From assembly GCF_002082015.1 (NCBI RefSeq), contig NZ_CP015109.1:272134-336133 (forward strand): a stretch of DNA of 64,000 nucleotides. Direction: 5' to 3'. This DNA is from Sporosarcina ureae. GTDB taxonomy: Bacteria; Bacillota; Bacilli; Bacillales_A; Planococcaceae. The position numbers and the translations under genes are program-made. How positions within the stretch are numbered: position 1 is the first letter of the stretch; the number at the start of each line of letters is the position of its first letter. Below are positions 1-9,454 of the stretch, piece after piece. The notes under the pieces are model-generated. The model made no database searches. It was given only the letters and a program-made list of their open reading frames with translations, and was not told the DNA's origin.

Positions 1-353
1 TAACCTCTACCTGTCCCAATCTGTTCAGAAGAAACTTCACCGGTTATATGTAATAGTGGGACGCCAGCACTCCATGCTTCCACCAAAGAACCTGCCGCAT
101 TTCCTGCTCCTGTACCAGTGCTCGTAATCGCCACACCTAGCTTGCCAGTGGATCTTGCATGTCCGTCAGCCATATTCACTGCGCCACTCTCTCCACGTGC
201 ACAAACTAATTCAATACTTCCTTCACGTAAAATCGCATCATAAATCGGCATATTGTGAATACTCACGATACCGTAAGCGGTTTCAACCCCCGCATTGACT
301 AATTCTCTTACGATTGCATCTGCGACCGTAAACTGCTCTTGTATATTATCCAC
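1..353 (-). CDS. Thiamine-diphosphate-dependent enzyme, N-terminal part (acetolactate synthase/decarboxylase type), cut by window edge
   Basis: Only about 117 N-terminal residues are present and the gene runs off the left edge. The visible part has the fold of a TPP_enzyme_N (pyrimidine-binding) domain: an early VADAIVRELVNAGVETAYGI segment, the CARGESGAVNMADGHAR stretch with the family glutamate that activates ThDP, and TSTGTGAGNAAGSLVEAW. Known relatives include acetolactate synthase and benzoylformate decarboxylase; the substrate cannot be told from this part. The start is taken as GTG, because a GGGG-rich ribosome site lies just before it and no ATG is available. It begins 17 bases after the SDR stop codon and so is the third gene of the dioxygenase-SDR-ThDP operon. 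Confidence 0.8.
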   Translation of the reverse strand, partial: MDNIQEQFTVADAIVRELVNAGVETAYGIVSIHNMPIYDAILREGSIELVCARGESGAVNMADGHARSTGKLGVAITSTGTGAGNAAGSLVEAWSAGVPLLHITGEVSSEQIGTGRG

Positions 354-370
354 CCCAAGTCCCCCTTGTC

Positions 371-1162
371 CTATAAAACTTTACTTAACCCACCCGATAC
401 TTCTATATTTGCGCCTGTAACATAGCTGGCACGTTCCGAAGCTAAAAATAAAATAACATTTCCGACTTCTTCAGGTAAACCGACCCGAGCGAGTGGGATT
501 TTTCTATTTTCCGCCAACTCTTTGTAATACACTTCCGGATCTACATCTGGTGCACGTTCCAATCTTCTCCGTTCCCATTGATCCGTTTTGATTAATCCGA
601 GGCTAATTGTATTGATAAGTATATTATCTTTTGCCAACTCATGCGATAAGCTTTTCGTTAAATTCAACAATCCTGCTCTCGTTGCGGCAGTTGCAACCAT
701 ATGGGGCTCCGGCTCTTTTGAAAGTGTTGCGTTCATATTGATAATCCGGCCTTCTCCTTGTGCTTTCATGAACGGAACAACTGCTTGGATCGCGTAAATG
801 ATTGCAAAATATTTCAGATTGATTTGTTCTTGCCATTGCTCATCGGTAATGTCGAAGAAGTGTGACATAATACTCCGTCCCGCATTATTGATGAGCACGT
901 CTATTCTTTGAAAATGTTCACCTATCGCATTGATGAAAACTTCTACGTCTTCACGTTTAGAAACATCGCATGTCATGCCGAATAGATTATCCCTGTTTGA
1001 ATCGTCCGTCAACTTTTCGATTGCTTGATTTAAGCGATCTGAGTTTCGGCCACAAATAGCGACTTTCGCCCCTTCTTCCAGTAGCATCCTCGTTGTTTCA
1101 AAACCGATGCCCGCTGTGCCGCCCATGACGACAACGACTTTACCTTTTAAATTTAACTCCAT
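371..1162 (-). CDS. SDR family oxidoreductase with non-canonical active site
   Basis: This is a 263-residue short-chain dehydrogenase/reductase of usual family length. The Rossmann motif GGTAGIG lies at residues 14-20 and the structural NNAG at 92-95, so NAD(P) binding is expected. The normal catalytic YxxxK is replaced: aligned on the following ALLGLTKSL-type helix, the positions read T158 and R162 (TAATRAG), and the catalytic serine position reads NA. Activity as a classical hydride-transfer dehydrogenase is therefore uncertain. It sits 25 bases after the extradiol dioxygenase and 17 before the ThDP enzyme, on one transcript. It could act on a ring-cleavage or side-chain intermediate, but that is inference from the neighbours only. 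Confidence 0.85.
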   Translation of the reverse strand: MELNLKGKVVVVMGGTAGIGFETTRMLLEEGAKVAICGRNSDRLNQAIEKLTDDSNRDNLFGMTCDVSKREDVEVFINAIGEHFQRIDVLINNAGRSIMSHFFDITDEQWQEQINLKYFAIIYAIQAVVPFMKAQGEGRIINMNATLSKEPEPHMVATAATRAGLLNLTKSLSHELAKDNILINTISLGLIKTDQWERRRLERAPDVDPEVYYKELAENRKIPLARVGLPEEVGNVILFLASERASYVTGANIEVSGGLSKVL

Positions 1163-1187
1163 CTTTCCCAGCCACCCCTTTTATCCA

Positions 1188-2102
1188 TCACTTCGTATTT
1201 ACTAAAGCCCAACCGGGATCTCGCTCTCCCGCCATTTTCGCTCTAGTCTCCGGCGAAGGAGGTCCTGCAATTCCCCATCTGTCGGATAAATGTGGTACAC
1301 GCTTCCAAACTTGCGCACGCCACGTTTTTTTATCTTCAATCACATCTACATAACATGTGTACTCCATGACAAATCCGCCTGGATCTTGGAAATAACAGAA
1401 GATATTATTGCCTGGTCCGTGTCTTCCCGGCCCCCAGATTTCTTTGTACCCTTTCTTACGGACATTGCTGATGCCACGCATTACTTCATCGACACCTTCC
1501 ACTTCATAGGCGATATGGTTGACCGATGCATGCCCCGCCTGGTTGAATGAAATTTCATGGTGATTTTTATCGCACCGAAGGAACACCATTTGATCTTCAC
1601 TCCAATCTGAAACCATAAAGCCGAGCACTTCAGTGAAAAAATCCGTCGACCGCTGGATATCAGTTGTGTTCAGGACGATATGGTTCAAGTAGAGCGGATT
1701 TGATTCGACTTTTCTTTGCCATGGCTCTGTATGGATATCTACCCAGGTGGATAGTTCAAAGCAACGATTTTCATAGTCTACGAAGCGGAGGCCATAACCG
1801 CCACCCACTTCGTCCAGAAAGCCCGGCTGTTGAATGATCTCAACGCCTTTTTCCTTCAAAAAGATCGCTGCTTTGTCTACCGCTATTTTGTCTACCATTC
1901 CAAATGCAATATGGTGGAGACCTCTTCTTTCACCTCTTTGTAAATGAAGAATATGATGTTCAGGACTTGAACCGCGGAAATATACATGATTGTCATCTTG
2001 CGAGACAACGTCTAATCCCCACACATCTCTATAAAATTCGATTTGTTCTTCTAGGTTAGGTGTTATTAAACTTATGTGACGTAAATGTGTTATTTCAAGC
2101 AT
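1188..2102 (-). CDS. Type I extradiol dioxygenase (VOC family, catechol 2,3-dioxygenase-like)
   Basis: The protein has two vicinal-oxygen-chelate modules, as in BphC/catechol 2,3-dioxygenases, and about 304 residues, the family's usual size. The expected iron ligands are visible in the C-terminal module: His about 141 (LNHIVLN), His about 196 (VNHIAYEVEG) and Glu about 247 (GGFVMEYT). It is predicted to open an aromatic diol ring beside a hydroxyl group with O2 and Fe(II). The ATG at 2102 is preferred to the GTG at 2114, because GGAGAGGTGG ends at a normal distance from the ATG but abuts the GTG. First gene of the dioxygenase-SDR-ThDP operon, behind an operator-controlled promoter. The substrate is unknown. 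Confidence 0.9.
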   Translation of the reverse strand: MLEITHLRHISLITPNLEEQIEFYRDVWGLDVVSQDDNHVYFRGSSPEHHILHLQRGERRGLHHIAFGMVDKIAVDKAAIFLKEKGVEIIQQPGFLDEVGGGYGLRFVDYENRCFELSTWVDIHTEPWQRKVESNPLYLNHIVLNTTDIQRSTDFFTEVLGFMVSDWSEDQMVFLRCDKNHHEISFNQAGHASVNHIAYEVEGVDEVMRGISNVRKKGYKEIWGPGRHGPGNNIFCYFQDPGGFVMEYTCYVDVIEDKKTWRAQVWKRVPHLSDRWGIAGPPSPETRAKMAGERDPGWALVNTK

Positions 2103-2187
2103 TGCGTTTCCCACCTCTCCAATCTAACTTAATTAAATGACATAGAATCATAAATTTTAACTCAAGCAAGGTTATACAATTTTTCTC

Positions 2188-2254
2188 GTTTCGTATAGGA
2201 AACATTGTTTCATCTAATAATATTAATCCTATCGTAGTCTTGCATTTTTGTCAA
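2188..2254 (-). promoter_or_regulatory. Sigma-A promoter plus IclR-type operator for the dioxygenase operon
   Basis: On the minus strand TTGACA (2254-2249) and TAGGAT (2231-2226) are separated by 17 bases. Just downstream, 2188-2220 holds GTTTCGTATAGGAAAC followed by ATTGTTTCATCTAATA. The same 33-base pattern, a 16-base dyad GTTT-N8-AAAC plus a half-similar GTTT motif, occurs at the promoters of the hydrolase/IclR pair and of the cupin gene. The position over the start site suggests repression relieved by a pathway compound. Confidence 0.7.
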
Positions 2255-2374
2255 TTGAATTTTCAGACTTATCTATAATTAATATAAACTCAGTAACTAG
2301 GCACAGCTATAATTTGCTGAAAGACGTAAATAGAGTCTATGCCTAGAAGAGTACGAATTCTTTTAGCACGCATA

Positions 2375-3184
2375 TTAAATAGTCAGGACCATAAATGAGG
2401 ATATTTCTTTAGCTGTTTGACAAACTGTAGGGATTATTTTTTCTTCCATCAGCTTCTCGTTGGCAGTATGTTGTGTTGTTGCTATATTTATGGCGGCAAT
2501 CACTTCATTGTTTTTTCCGAAGATCGGACAAGCGATAGACCAAATCCCTGTTTCAAACTCTCCTTTATGGAAGACGTAACCTTTCTCTTTAATGGACTGT
2601 AATTCATCTCGCAATCCTTGGATCTCGACTTTTGATACATCGGGAATCTGCAATACCTTCAGCTCCGACAACAACTCTTCTTTGCTCTCTTCGGGTAAAT
2701 GTGCCAAGAGGCATTTACCCATCGCTGTAGCATGAAGGGGCAGATGCGATCCAACGTTAATTGTAACCGTAGCAACACTCCGGGCCGGAAATCTGGAGAT
2801 ATATACAATTTCATTTCCATCCAATATCCCCATATGTGATGACATTCCTGTTTCATCTCTTAATCTCTTCAAGTAAGGCGCCGCCAGTTCTGGTAGTTGG
2901 AGACTGTTCAAATAAGTGAAGCCTAGTTCAAGCACTTTCGGTCTAAGTCCATAGCGCTTGGTGTGACTATCTTGATAAATATAGCCACACTCTTCCAATG
3001 TATATAAGATGCGATAAGGAGTTGTTCGGCTGACACCTAAATTACTAGCAATTTCCGCCAATGAAAAGGTCGGATTTTCTACACTAAACATCTTTAAAAC
3101 TTCAAGTCCACGTAAAATGGAATTTGAAAGATATTTTTCATTATCACTTTTTTGCTTTTCGTCATTCTTTTTCGTATTCACCAC
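2375..3184 (-). CDS. IclR family transcriptional regulator
   Basis: The protein has an N-terminal winged helix (SILRGLEVLKMF ... LAEIASNLGVSRTTPYRIL) and a C-terminal IclR effector-binding domain with the typical HATAMGKCLLAHLPEE segment. IclR proteins control aromatic and short-acid catabolism as repressors or activators. Translation probably starts at GTG 3184, eight bases after GGAGG; its G is also the last base of the hydrolase TAG stop, so the two genes are translationally coupled. A GTG at 3199 is in frame but has no site at a usable distance. It probably binds the operator repeated at three promoters nearby, including its own. About 269 residues, usual for the family. Confidence 0.9.
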   Translation of the reverse strand: MVNTKKNDEKQKSDNEKYLSNSILRGLEVLKMFSVENPTFSLAEIASNLGVSRTTPYRILYTLEECGYIYQDSHTKRYGLRPKVLELGFTYLNSLQLPELAAPYLKRLRDETGMSSHMGILDGNEIVYISRFPARSVATVTINVGSHLPLHATAMGKCLLAHLPEESKEELLSELKVLQIPDVSKVEIQGLRDELQSIKEKGYVFHKGEFETGIWSIACPIFGKNNEVIAAINIATTQHTANEKLMEEKIIPTVCQTAKEISSFMVLTI

Positions 3185-3981
3185 TATCTTTTCCTCCACT
3201 CTAAAAAATCAAGTATATATTTATTAAATACCTCCGGTTTTTCCAGGTAACTGAGATGGCCTGCATCCGCTATTGTCTTCAAACGTCCATCTTTCAGCCT
3301 TTCGACTATAATTTCCGACTCGCAGATAGGTGTCACGCGATCCTCTTCTCCACAAATGACTAGTGTAGGAGCCGAAACCTTTGAATACTCATCCATTTGA
3401 TTCAAGTGATATAAACTGTTGGCAACTGATTTATAACCTGCCGGTCGGACTTCAGCCATAATGTTTTGTGCATATTCTAAAATTGCAGGATCAGCATTTG
3501 GAGCGAGCAGTGCCGACGTTCTTTGTCTTGCCAATTCTTCCGGTGAAGAATTTTCCACTAGATCATGCCGAGCTCGTCTTTTCTTTATATTTTCTTCTTC
3601 CTGGAGCCCAGCCGCTCCCCGGGTCGGTGCTGCAATTATCAATTTGGTAACCATTTCAGGAAATCTTATCGCAAAATCGATTGCTATGGCCGACCCCATT
3701 GAATGCCCTACCAAATAGACTTCCTCTAATTGTAGACTATCAAGAAACTTCTTTAAATGATCCGCAAACTGGGAAAAATGTTGTAATTCTGGAATAGGGT
3801 CTGCACTTTGACCGTAACCGGGAGCATCCCAAGCAATTACAGTGTAATCTTTCTTCAGCCCTTCCAATTGACAGATCCATGACTTCGAGTTATTTCCTAA
3901 GCCATGCAATAAGACAAGCGGGGGTCCATTTCCTTCAATAAGATAATGAATAGACAGATCCGCCAACTCCGCTTTCGACAT
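3184..3981 (-). CDS. Alpha/beta hydrolase (meta-cleavage hydrolase-like)
   Basis: About 265 residues with a complete alpha/beta hydrolase core: the oxyanion segment LLHGLGNN near residue 25, nucleophile Ser94 in VGHSMGS, acid Asp214 in GEEDRVTP and His242 in DAGHLSYLEKP. In aromatic pathways such enzymes split meta-cleavage products or lactones; with an extradiol dioxygenase nearby that role is likely but not proven. The ATG at 3981 is chosen because GAGGAGGG ends six bases before it; an ATG at 3996 overlaps that site. First gene of a two-gene operon with the IclR regulator, whose start overlaps this stop by one base. Confidence 0.88.
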   Translation of the reverse strand: MSKAELADLSIHYLIEGNGPPLVLLHGLGNNSKSWICQLEGLKKDYTVIAWDAPGYGQSADPIPELQHFSQFADHLKKFLDSLQLEEVYLVGHSMGSAIAIDFAIRFPEMVTKLIIAAPTRGAAGLQEEENIKKRRARHDLVENSSPEELARQRTSALLAPNADPAILEYAQNIMAEVRPAGYKSVANSLYHLNQMDEYSKVSAPTLVICGEEDRVTPICESEIIVERLKDGRLKTIADAGHLSYLEKPEVFNKYILDFLEWRKR

Positions 3982-4019
3982 AAAATCCCTCCTCATATAT
4001 TTTTATCGTTTCTTTCTGT

Positions 4020-4087
4020 GTTTCATTAATAAAACAAGGTTCCCTACATTTATATCGATTGTACGTACTAATCCTACGCAAAGTCAA
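4020..4087 (-). promoter_or_regulatory. Promoter and IclR-type operator for the hydrolase-iclR operon
   Basis: On the minus strand TTGACT (4087-4082) is followed after 18 bases by TACAAT (4063-4058). Downstream of it 4020-4035 reads GTTTCATTAATAAAAC, the same GTTT-N8-AAAC dyad as at 2188 and 9308, followed by a weaker GTTcCCTAcAT copy of the second half. This implies autoregulation of the IclR gene. The stretch from here to the ferredoxin stop holds no gene. Confidence 0.65.
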
Positions 4088-4275
4088 GCAGCTTCTGAAT
4101 GAGTTGACTGACTATTCCTAATACGTTTCTAATTCTAATAGTATTCCAAAATAAGCAAAAAAGGAAATAAGAAATGATCTCTTATTCCCCCCCTGTCTAT
4201 AATTGAAATAAAGAAGCCGCATCGTCTTTACGCCATGTTGACTTTGAAGCGTGAAAAACAATTTAGAAGTCAATC

Positions 4276-4575
<300 letters not shown>

Positions 4576-4608
4576 TTAAAGTTGAATATATCAGTCCATT
4601 ATAAAGAA

Positions 4609-5478
4609 CTAGACGAACTCGTTTACAAGTTCATCGAAAAGTTTAGGCTGTAACTCGAGGTTCATATGGGCCAAGGGTCGTTTTGCATACCCTTTTACTA
4701 ACTCCTGATAAGATGGCTTCATCTCCTGGTAAACAACCCCAGTTACTAGGCTATTATGTTTCATTAAAGTGTTCATAGCCATTTCGCGGTTTGAAGCATC
4801 GTATCCTTCTATATCACTTAATTTAGTCAAATTCTCTTTGAACCAGTCATACGTATTAACCTTATTGTAAGTGACACATGGACTATAGACGTTAATAATA
4901 GAAAAACCTTTATGTTGTATTCCTGCTTCTATTGTCGCAGTCAATTCTTTAATATCTGCTGAAAAACATTGCGCCACAAAACTAGCTCCACTTGTAATCG
5001 CCATCTCCATTGGAGATAATGCTTTTTCAATTGATCCTTCCGGTGTTGACGGTGTGATAAATCCATCCTCTGAACGCGGTGATGTCTGACCTTTTGTCAA
5101 TCCGTAAATTTGATTGTCCATAACAATATAAGTTATATCCATATTACGACGCATCGCATGAATTGTATGTCCAATCCCAATCGCAAAACCATCTCCATCT
5201 CCCCCAGCCGCAACGACAGTGAGATCACGATTCCCCATCTTTACTCCTTGAGCAATGGGAAGCGCTCTTCCATGAATTCCATGTAGACCGTAAGATCTAA
5301 TATAGCCTGAAATACGACCAGAACAGCCAATTCCAGAGATTACCGCCAGATCTTCTGGAGAAAGATTCAGATTAGCTGCACTACGCTGGATCGCTGCTTG
5401 TACAGAGAAATCCCCACAGCCTGGACACCAATTTGGCTTCACACCATTTCTAAAATCTTTAATTGTTGATGTAGACAT
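4609..5478 (-). CDS. korB: 2-oxoacid:ferredoxin oxidoreductase, beta subunit (ThDP-binding)
   Basis: The 289 residues are typical for the beta subunit of two-subunit 2-oxoacid:ferredoxin oxidoreductases. Visible are CPGCGDF (Cys18, Cys21), the ThDP/Mg motif GGDGDGFAIGIGH and the downstream MDNQIYGLTKGQ with the conserved NxxYxxTxGQ pattern. With KorA it oxidatively decarboxylates a 2-oxoacid to the acyl-CoA and reduces ferredoxin. It overlaps the end of korA by 20 bases, and fer follows. The family includes 2-oxoglutarate and branched-chain 2-oxoacid enzymes; the substrate cannot be read from the sequence, so the symbol is a family label. Confidence 0.9.
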   Translation of the reverse strand: MSTSTIKDFRNGVKPNWCPGCGDFSVQAAIQRSAANLNLSPEDLAVISGIGCSGRISGYIRSYGLHGIHGRALPIAQGVKMGNRDLTVVAAGGDGDGFAIGIGHTIHAMRRNMDITYIVMDNQIYGLTKGQTSPRSEDGFITPSTPEGSIEKALSPMEMAITSGASFVAQCFSADIKELTATIEAGIQHKGFSIINVYSPCVTYNKVNTYDWFKENLTKLSDIEGYDASNREMAMNTLMKHNSLVTGVVYQEMKPSYQELVKGYAKRPLAHMNLELQPKLFDELVNEFV

Positions 5479-7225
5479 GTTCTAACAACTCCTTGCTCGC
5501 GTCGTAAATATAATGCGGTTGGAATGGATCGCCATCATATTTCAACATGCTTTGAATTTTATCAACATGACCAACATTCATTTTTATAATATTGGCAAGT
5601 TGCCCCGTCGCATTGCTTTCTACGACAAGTACATGATCCGCCCCGTCTATATAAGGCTTGATAGCTGCCGTCGGGAATGGATGAATGAGTCGAATTTGCA
5701 AGTGATTTACGTTCAATCCTTCTTCTCTCAAACGTTGGACAGCTTCTTCAATCGCACCACGCGTTGCATTAAAGCCTATTAGTAAAAGATTTGTTCTTTT
5801 TGTTGGAACATTCACTGTGATTGGATTTGGAAAACGTTCTGTTAAGTTAGATAACTTACGCATTCTTTTATCCATTTGTTGTTTACGATTATGTGCGGTT
5901 TCATTTGGTCTACCCGTTTCGTCATGCTCTACACCCGTTACGTGATGGATGCCACCTTTCACCCCCGGGATGACTCGTGGAGAGATACCATCTTCTGTTA
6001 CTTCGTAGCGTTTAAAATAATCCTTTTCTTCCGTTTGTTCAATGTCACTAGTAATTAACTTCCCTCGCCGAATGTGTACTTTATCAAAATCAAATGTTTC
6101 TACGGTTTGTTTTGCTAACGAAAGCTGTAAATCGGATAATAAAATAACAGGGCACTGGTATTCATCTGCAATATTAAATGCTTCTATCGTATCGTAAAAA
6201 GCCTCTTCAGCTGTACTTGGTGCAATGACAACCTTCGGGATTTCACCATGATTCCCATAGATAATCGCCATTAAATCCGATTGTTCTTGCTTTGTTGGTA
6301 ATCCAGTAGATGGCCCTCCACGCTGTGTATCAACAACAACAAGAGGGGTTTCTGTCATGCCGGATAGGCCAATCGCTTCCATCATTAAGGATATTCCAGG
6401 ACCAGAGGAAGCAGTGAAAGAACGAGCACCCGCATAGTTAGTACCGATTGCCATCGTCACAGCAGCAATTTCATCTTCTGTTTGAATGACTGTCCCACCA
6501 ACTCTTGGTAGCTTTTTAATTAAATATTCCATAATATCAGAGGCCGGTGTAATTGGGTAAGCAGGCATAAAACGAACCCCTGCTGTCAGAGCCCCGAGCG
6601 CAATCGCATCATTACCAATCATAAACATACGTTTATGATTATTTTCAGCCTTTGCAAGAAATAAAGCAGAGGCCTTTTCTCCGAGGCTTTGTTGCATATA
6701 TGCATACCCTTCTTGGATAGCCTCCATATTTTTCCCTACCATATCTCCGCCTTTTCTGCCAAAAATCTCTTGGATGACAACAGAGAAATCCCCAATCTTC
6801 AAATCCATAACTGCACAAGTAGCACCAATCGCTACCATATTTTTCATCAAAGAAGTGCCTAGTTTGGAAGCGATTTCAGTAAATGGAACAGGATATAGCT
6901 CAACCGTCGAGTCTTCCGGTTTCACTGGCTTAAATTTCGTATCAGCAATGATAATACCTTTTTCATGTAATTCATGATAGTTTAGATCAATTGTTTCTTG
7001 ATCAAATGCAAGAAGTATGTCTAAATCATCGGCAACTGTCTGGACTTTCCTAGTACTAATACGAATTTTATTGTTCGTATGACCACCTTTAATTCTTGAT
7101 GAAAAATGGCGATATCCATATAAATAAAAACCGAGTCGGTTCAGAGTTTTGGAAAGAATCTCACCCGTACTTTCAATACCTTCCCCTTGCTGCCCTCCCA
7201 CTTTCCACGATAGATCTTTTTTCAT
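5459..7225 (-). CDS. korA: 2-oxoacid:ferredoxin oxidoreductase, fused gamma-alpha subunit
   Basis: The 588 residues join a gamma domain (about 1-185, with VGGQQGEGIESTGEIL and the YGYRHFSSRIKGG segment) to a pyrimidine-binding alpha domain (from about 200, with AYPITPASDIMEYL and TASSGPGISLMMEAIGLSG) and a C-terminal domain II. This is the usual layout for the KorA type. It makes the catalytic complex with KorB, whose start lies inside its last codons. AGGGG lies nine bases before the ATG. The gene comes 156 bases after the ferredoxin-NADP reductase, and that gap has no clear copy of the IclR operator, so korAB-fer may be regulated separately from the three operator-bearing units. Confidence 0.92.
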   Translation of the reverse strand: MKKDLSWKVGGQQGEGIESTGEILSKTLNRLGFYLYGYRHFSSRIKGGHTNNKIRISTRKVQTVADDLDILLAFDQETIDLNYHELHEKGIIIADTKFKPVKPEDSTVELYPVPFTEIASKLGTSLMKNMVAIGATCAVMDLKIGDFSVVIQEIFGRKGGDMVGKNMEAIQEGYAYMQQSLGEKASALFLAKAENNHKRMFMIGNDAIALGALTAGVRFMPAYPITPASDIMEYLIKKLPRVGGTVIQTEDEIAAVTMAIGTNYAGARSFTASSGPGISLMMEAIGLSGMTETPLVVVDTQRGGPSTGLPTKQEQSDLMAIIYGNHGEIPKVVIAPSTAEEAFYDTIEAFNIADEYQCPVILLSDLQLSLAKQTVETFDFDKVHIRRGKLITSDIEQTEEKDYFKRYEVTEDGISPRVIPGVKGGIHHVTGVEHDETGRPNETAHNRKQQMDKRMRKLSNLTERFPNPITVNVPTKRTNLLLIGFNATRGAIEEAVQRLREEGLNVNHLQIRLIHPFPTAAIKPYIDGADHVLVVESNATGQLANIIKMNVGHVDKIQSMLKYDGDPFQPHYIYDASKELLEHVYINN

Positions 7226-7381
7226 GAAATCTGCCCCTTTTTAGCACGGTTATTGTTAAAATCATACGCGTTAATATTTATCCGCTGATGTAAGTCAATA
7301 AAATCACAATACATAGCAATTCAGACAGTAAGTCGATATTTATAGCCAAAATCACTTCTACTTATATATTTTCGTTAATAT

Positions 7382-8377
7382 TTATGCAAAGATTGCCGTA
7401 CTATGTTTCGGTTGTAACCGGACATTCGGGTCAATGTACTGCTTTGCATTACTTACTGCGACCGGTGCCTCACCAAATCCGGTGGCGATCAGTTTTACTT
7501 TCCCTTCATACGTGGCTATGTCCCCAACAGCATAAATGCCAGGAATGTTCGTTTCCATTTTATTGTTAACAACTATGGAGTTTTTATCAATCATCAATCC
7601 CCAATCTTTAATTGGACCGAGCGCGGAAACGAATCCATAGTTGACGATAAAGTCATCGACATCAATCTCTTCACAGTTCTCAGTTTTAAGCTCTTTGACA
7701 ATGATTTTTTTGATACCACTCTCATCTCCGATCAGTTCAGACGGCACATAAGGGGTTTTGATTTGGACACTGGATTTTTTCAACTTTTCCACGCTATGTT
7801 CATGGGCACGGAACTTATCGCGTCGATGGATGATGGTAACTCCCTTCGCAATTGGTTCCAGCATCAATGCCCAGTCCACCGCTGAGTCTCCCCCGCCACA
7901 TACTGCCACTTCTTTATCTGTAAACCTATTCAGGTTGTCAATGAAATAATGGAGGTTTTTCTCTTCATATTGATCCGCATCTTCAATCCCTAACCGACGA
8001 GGTTCAAATGCCCCGTTTCCTGCTGTAATAATAATTGTTCTTGAAAGATGAACTTCTTTATTCGTTTGAATTTTCAGAATTCCATCTTCTTGCTTTTCTA
8101 CAGTTTGTACCGCTTGCTCCAAACAGATTGTCGTCGGAAACGTATTCACTTGTTCTTTCAGATTATCAATCAATTCTTGTGCGCGAACTTTCGGCAATCC
8201 AGCAATATCGTAAATATACTTTTCCGGATAAAGTACGGACAATTGTCCACCTAACTGAGGTAAGCTTTCTATAATCTTTACACTGGCTTCCCGCATTCCT
8301 CCGTAGAATGCAGTAAATAACCCGGCAGGACCACCCCCGATTATTGTGATGTCGTATACTCTCCCATCTATATTCAT
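7382..8377 (-). CDS. Ferredoxin--NADP reductase, YumC/thioredoxin-reductase-like
   Basis: About 331 residues, the length of the YumC-type reductase. It has an FAD motif [18 protein letters not shown] near the N terminus, an NADP motif [15 protein letters not shown], and the late FAD motif [17 protein letters not shown]. The CxxC pair of thioredoxin reductases is absent, as in this family. It moves electrons between ferredoxin and NADP(H). The ATG at 8377 is chosen because GAGGG lies five bases before it; the in-frame ATG at 8404 has no ribosome site. It lies just upstream of korA-korB-fer and on the same strand, so a shared electron chain is likely. Confidence 0.9.
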   Translation of the reverse strand: MNIDGRVYDITIIGGGPAGLFTAFYGGMREASVKIIESLPQLGGQLSVLYPEKYIYDIAGLPKVRAQELIDNLKEQVNTFPTTICLEQAVQTVEKQEDGILKIQTNKEVHLSRTIIITAGNGAFEPRRLGIEDADQYEEKNLHYFIDNLNRFTDKEVAVCGGGDSAVDWALMLEPIAKGVTIIHRRDKFRAHEHSVEKLKKSSVQIKTPYVPSELIGDESGIKKIIVKELKTENCEEIDVDDFIVNYGFVSALGPIKDWGLMIDKNSIVVNNKMETNIPGIYAVGDIATYEGKVKLIATGFGEAPVAVSNAKQYIDPNVRLQPKHSTAIFA

Positions 8378-8657
8378 TAAATCCCTCACCTTTCTTCGGT
8401 TCATGTTGATGCACCTCTACCGTTGAGTAAAGTATGAGAGTATGTATCAATTACTCCGAGGCATAATTGCATCTAAATTAAAAGCACAAGTCATCTATCT
8501 AGCTATGGTTGGTACAAGTCAATCAACAAAGCAATTGCTATTTCTCTACGGCTTGGAATGACTTATGAGAACACCTGGAGACTGAAAGGCCCACTGGACT
8601 GAATATTAAATTGCTTTCGTTTCGCCTTCTATTGAGATGAAAGTCTCCTATAGCTAA

Positions 8658-8686
8658 AGCTTCACTTTTAATATAAAAGTGAAGCT
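8658..8686 (-). terminator. Hairpin downstream of the cupin gene
   Basis: AGCTTCACTTTT and AAAAGTGAAGCT form a 12-bp perfect stem with a five-base loop, 30 bases after the cupin stop codon. There is no long T run, so it could also be a processing or stability hairpin. The other 280 bases up to the reductase start hold no gene I can recognise. Confidence 0.5.
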
Positions 8687-8715
8687 GAATTCAGATCAAT
8701 TGACCCATTGATTAA

Positions 8716-9246
8716 TTAGCGGTCTGCCTGGGCAACAATCGCGTCTCTTTCTTTTGCGCGCTCAACGCGGATCTTTTCAAGTTCGCTTCCTTCTGGGTAA
8801 GTCGGTAGTTGTGGCTTTGCCGCACCAAGCATTACAAGCATCATAGCATCTTTGTCTCCGTCGTTGCGGATTCCACGTTGAATGCCCGGGGGTACGCTGA
8901 CACAGTCACGCTTATTCATTTTGATTTCATAATCTTTTCCCTCATGCTCTAAAAGGACTGTCATTTCACCTTCCAAAATAAAGAAAACTTCTTCCACATC
9001 CGAGTGTAAGTGCAAGGGCCCAATTGAACCTGCTGGTAAGACCATTGTGCTTAACGTGAAGTTGTTTGCTTCAATTACATCTGAATCCTTATTTGCTGTT
9101 GCACCACGTCCAATATAGCGCATTTGGGCACGACGATATCTTGGATCTAATTCTTCTTGGAACTTTAAAACGTTCCAATCTAGCTTTCTATCTTCCAACC
9201 TCGCAATATATTTCTTTTCAAAATCCTCTACTGTTGTGAATTCCAT
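8716..9246 (-). CDS. Cupin domain protein (possible dioxygenase or binding protein)
   Basis: This 176-residue protein has one cupin barrel. Motif 1 is clear (GPLHLHSDVEEVFFILEG, with His79, His81 and a Glu near 85). Motif 2 reads VPPGIQRGIRN, so the usual fourth metal ligand His is Arg124. Metal binding may rest on three ligands or be altered. GGGGAGG lies eight bases before the ATG. It has its own near-consensus promoter and the same operator as the dioxygenase operon, which ties it to that pathway. Its reaction is unknown; an oxygenase or isomerase acting on an aromatic intermediate would fit. Confidence 0.8.
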   Translation of the reverse strand: MEFTTVEDFEKKYIARLEDRKLDWNVLKFQEELDPRYRRAQMRYIGRGATANKDSDVIEANNFTLSTMVLPAGSIGPLHLHSDVEEVFFILEGEMTVLLEHEGKDYEIKMNKRDCVSVPPGIQRGIRNDGDKDAMMLVMLGAAKPQLPTYPEGSELEKIRVERAKERDAIVAQADR

Positions 9247-9307
9247 GTTTTCTTCCTCCCCATTTTTTAGACCTCTTGACGAAAACGTTTATTCTAAGAA
9301 GTCCATT

Positions 9308-9370
9308 GTTTTATATATAAAACATTGTTTTATATATTTATATTATACTTCTAAGTAAATTCATTGTCAA
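9308..9370 (-). promoter_or_regulatory. Consensus promoter and IclR-type operator of the cupin gene
   Basis: On the minus strand TTGACA (9370-9365) and TATAAT (9347-9342) are spaced by 17 bases, a perfect sigma-A promoter. Directly downstream, 9308-9323 is the perfect 16-base palindrome GTTTTATATATAAAAC, next to CATTGTTTTATATATTTA. This is the best copy of the operator also seen at 2188 and 4020. A strong promoter under an operator fits an inducible gene. Confidence 0.75.
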
Positions 9371-9454
9371 CACGAAGTTTAGAATTTTCTAATAACTCAT
9401 TTACCAATCAATTAGATGATTCGAGAGAGTCAGATATCGCCCAAAAGATTGTGT

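Noticed and set aside
2298-2348. CTAGGCA and TGCCTAG as a possible hairpin between the IclR gene and the dioxygenase promoter.
   Set aside because: The seven-base arms are separated by about 36 bases and there is no T run, so it is too weak to call a terminator.
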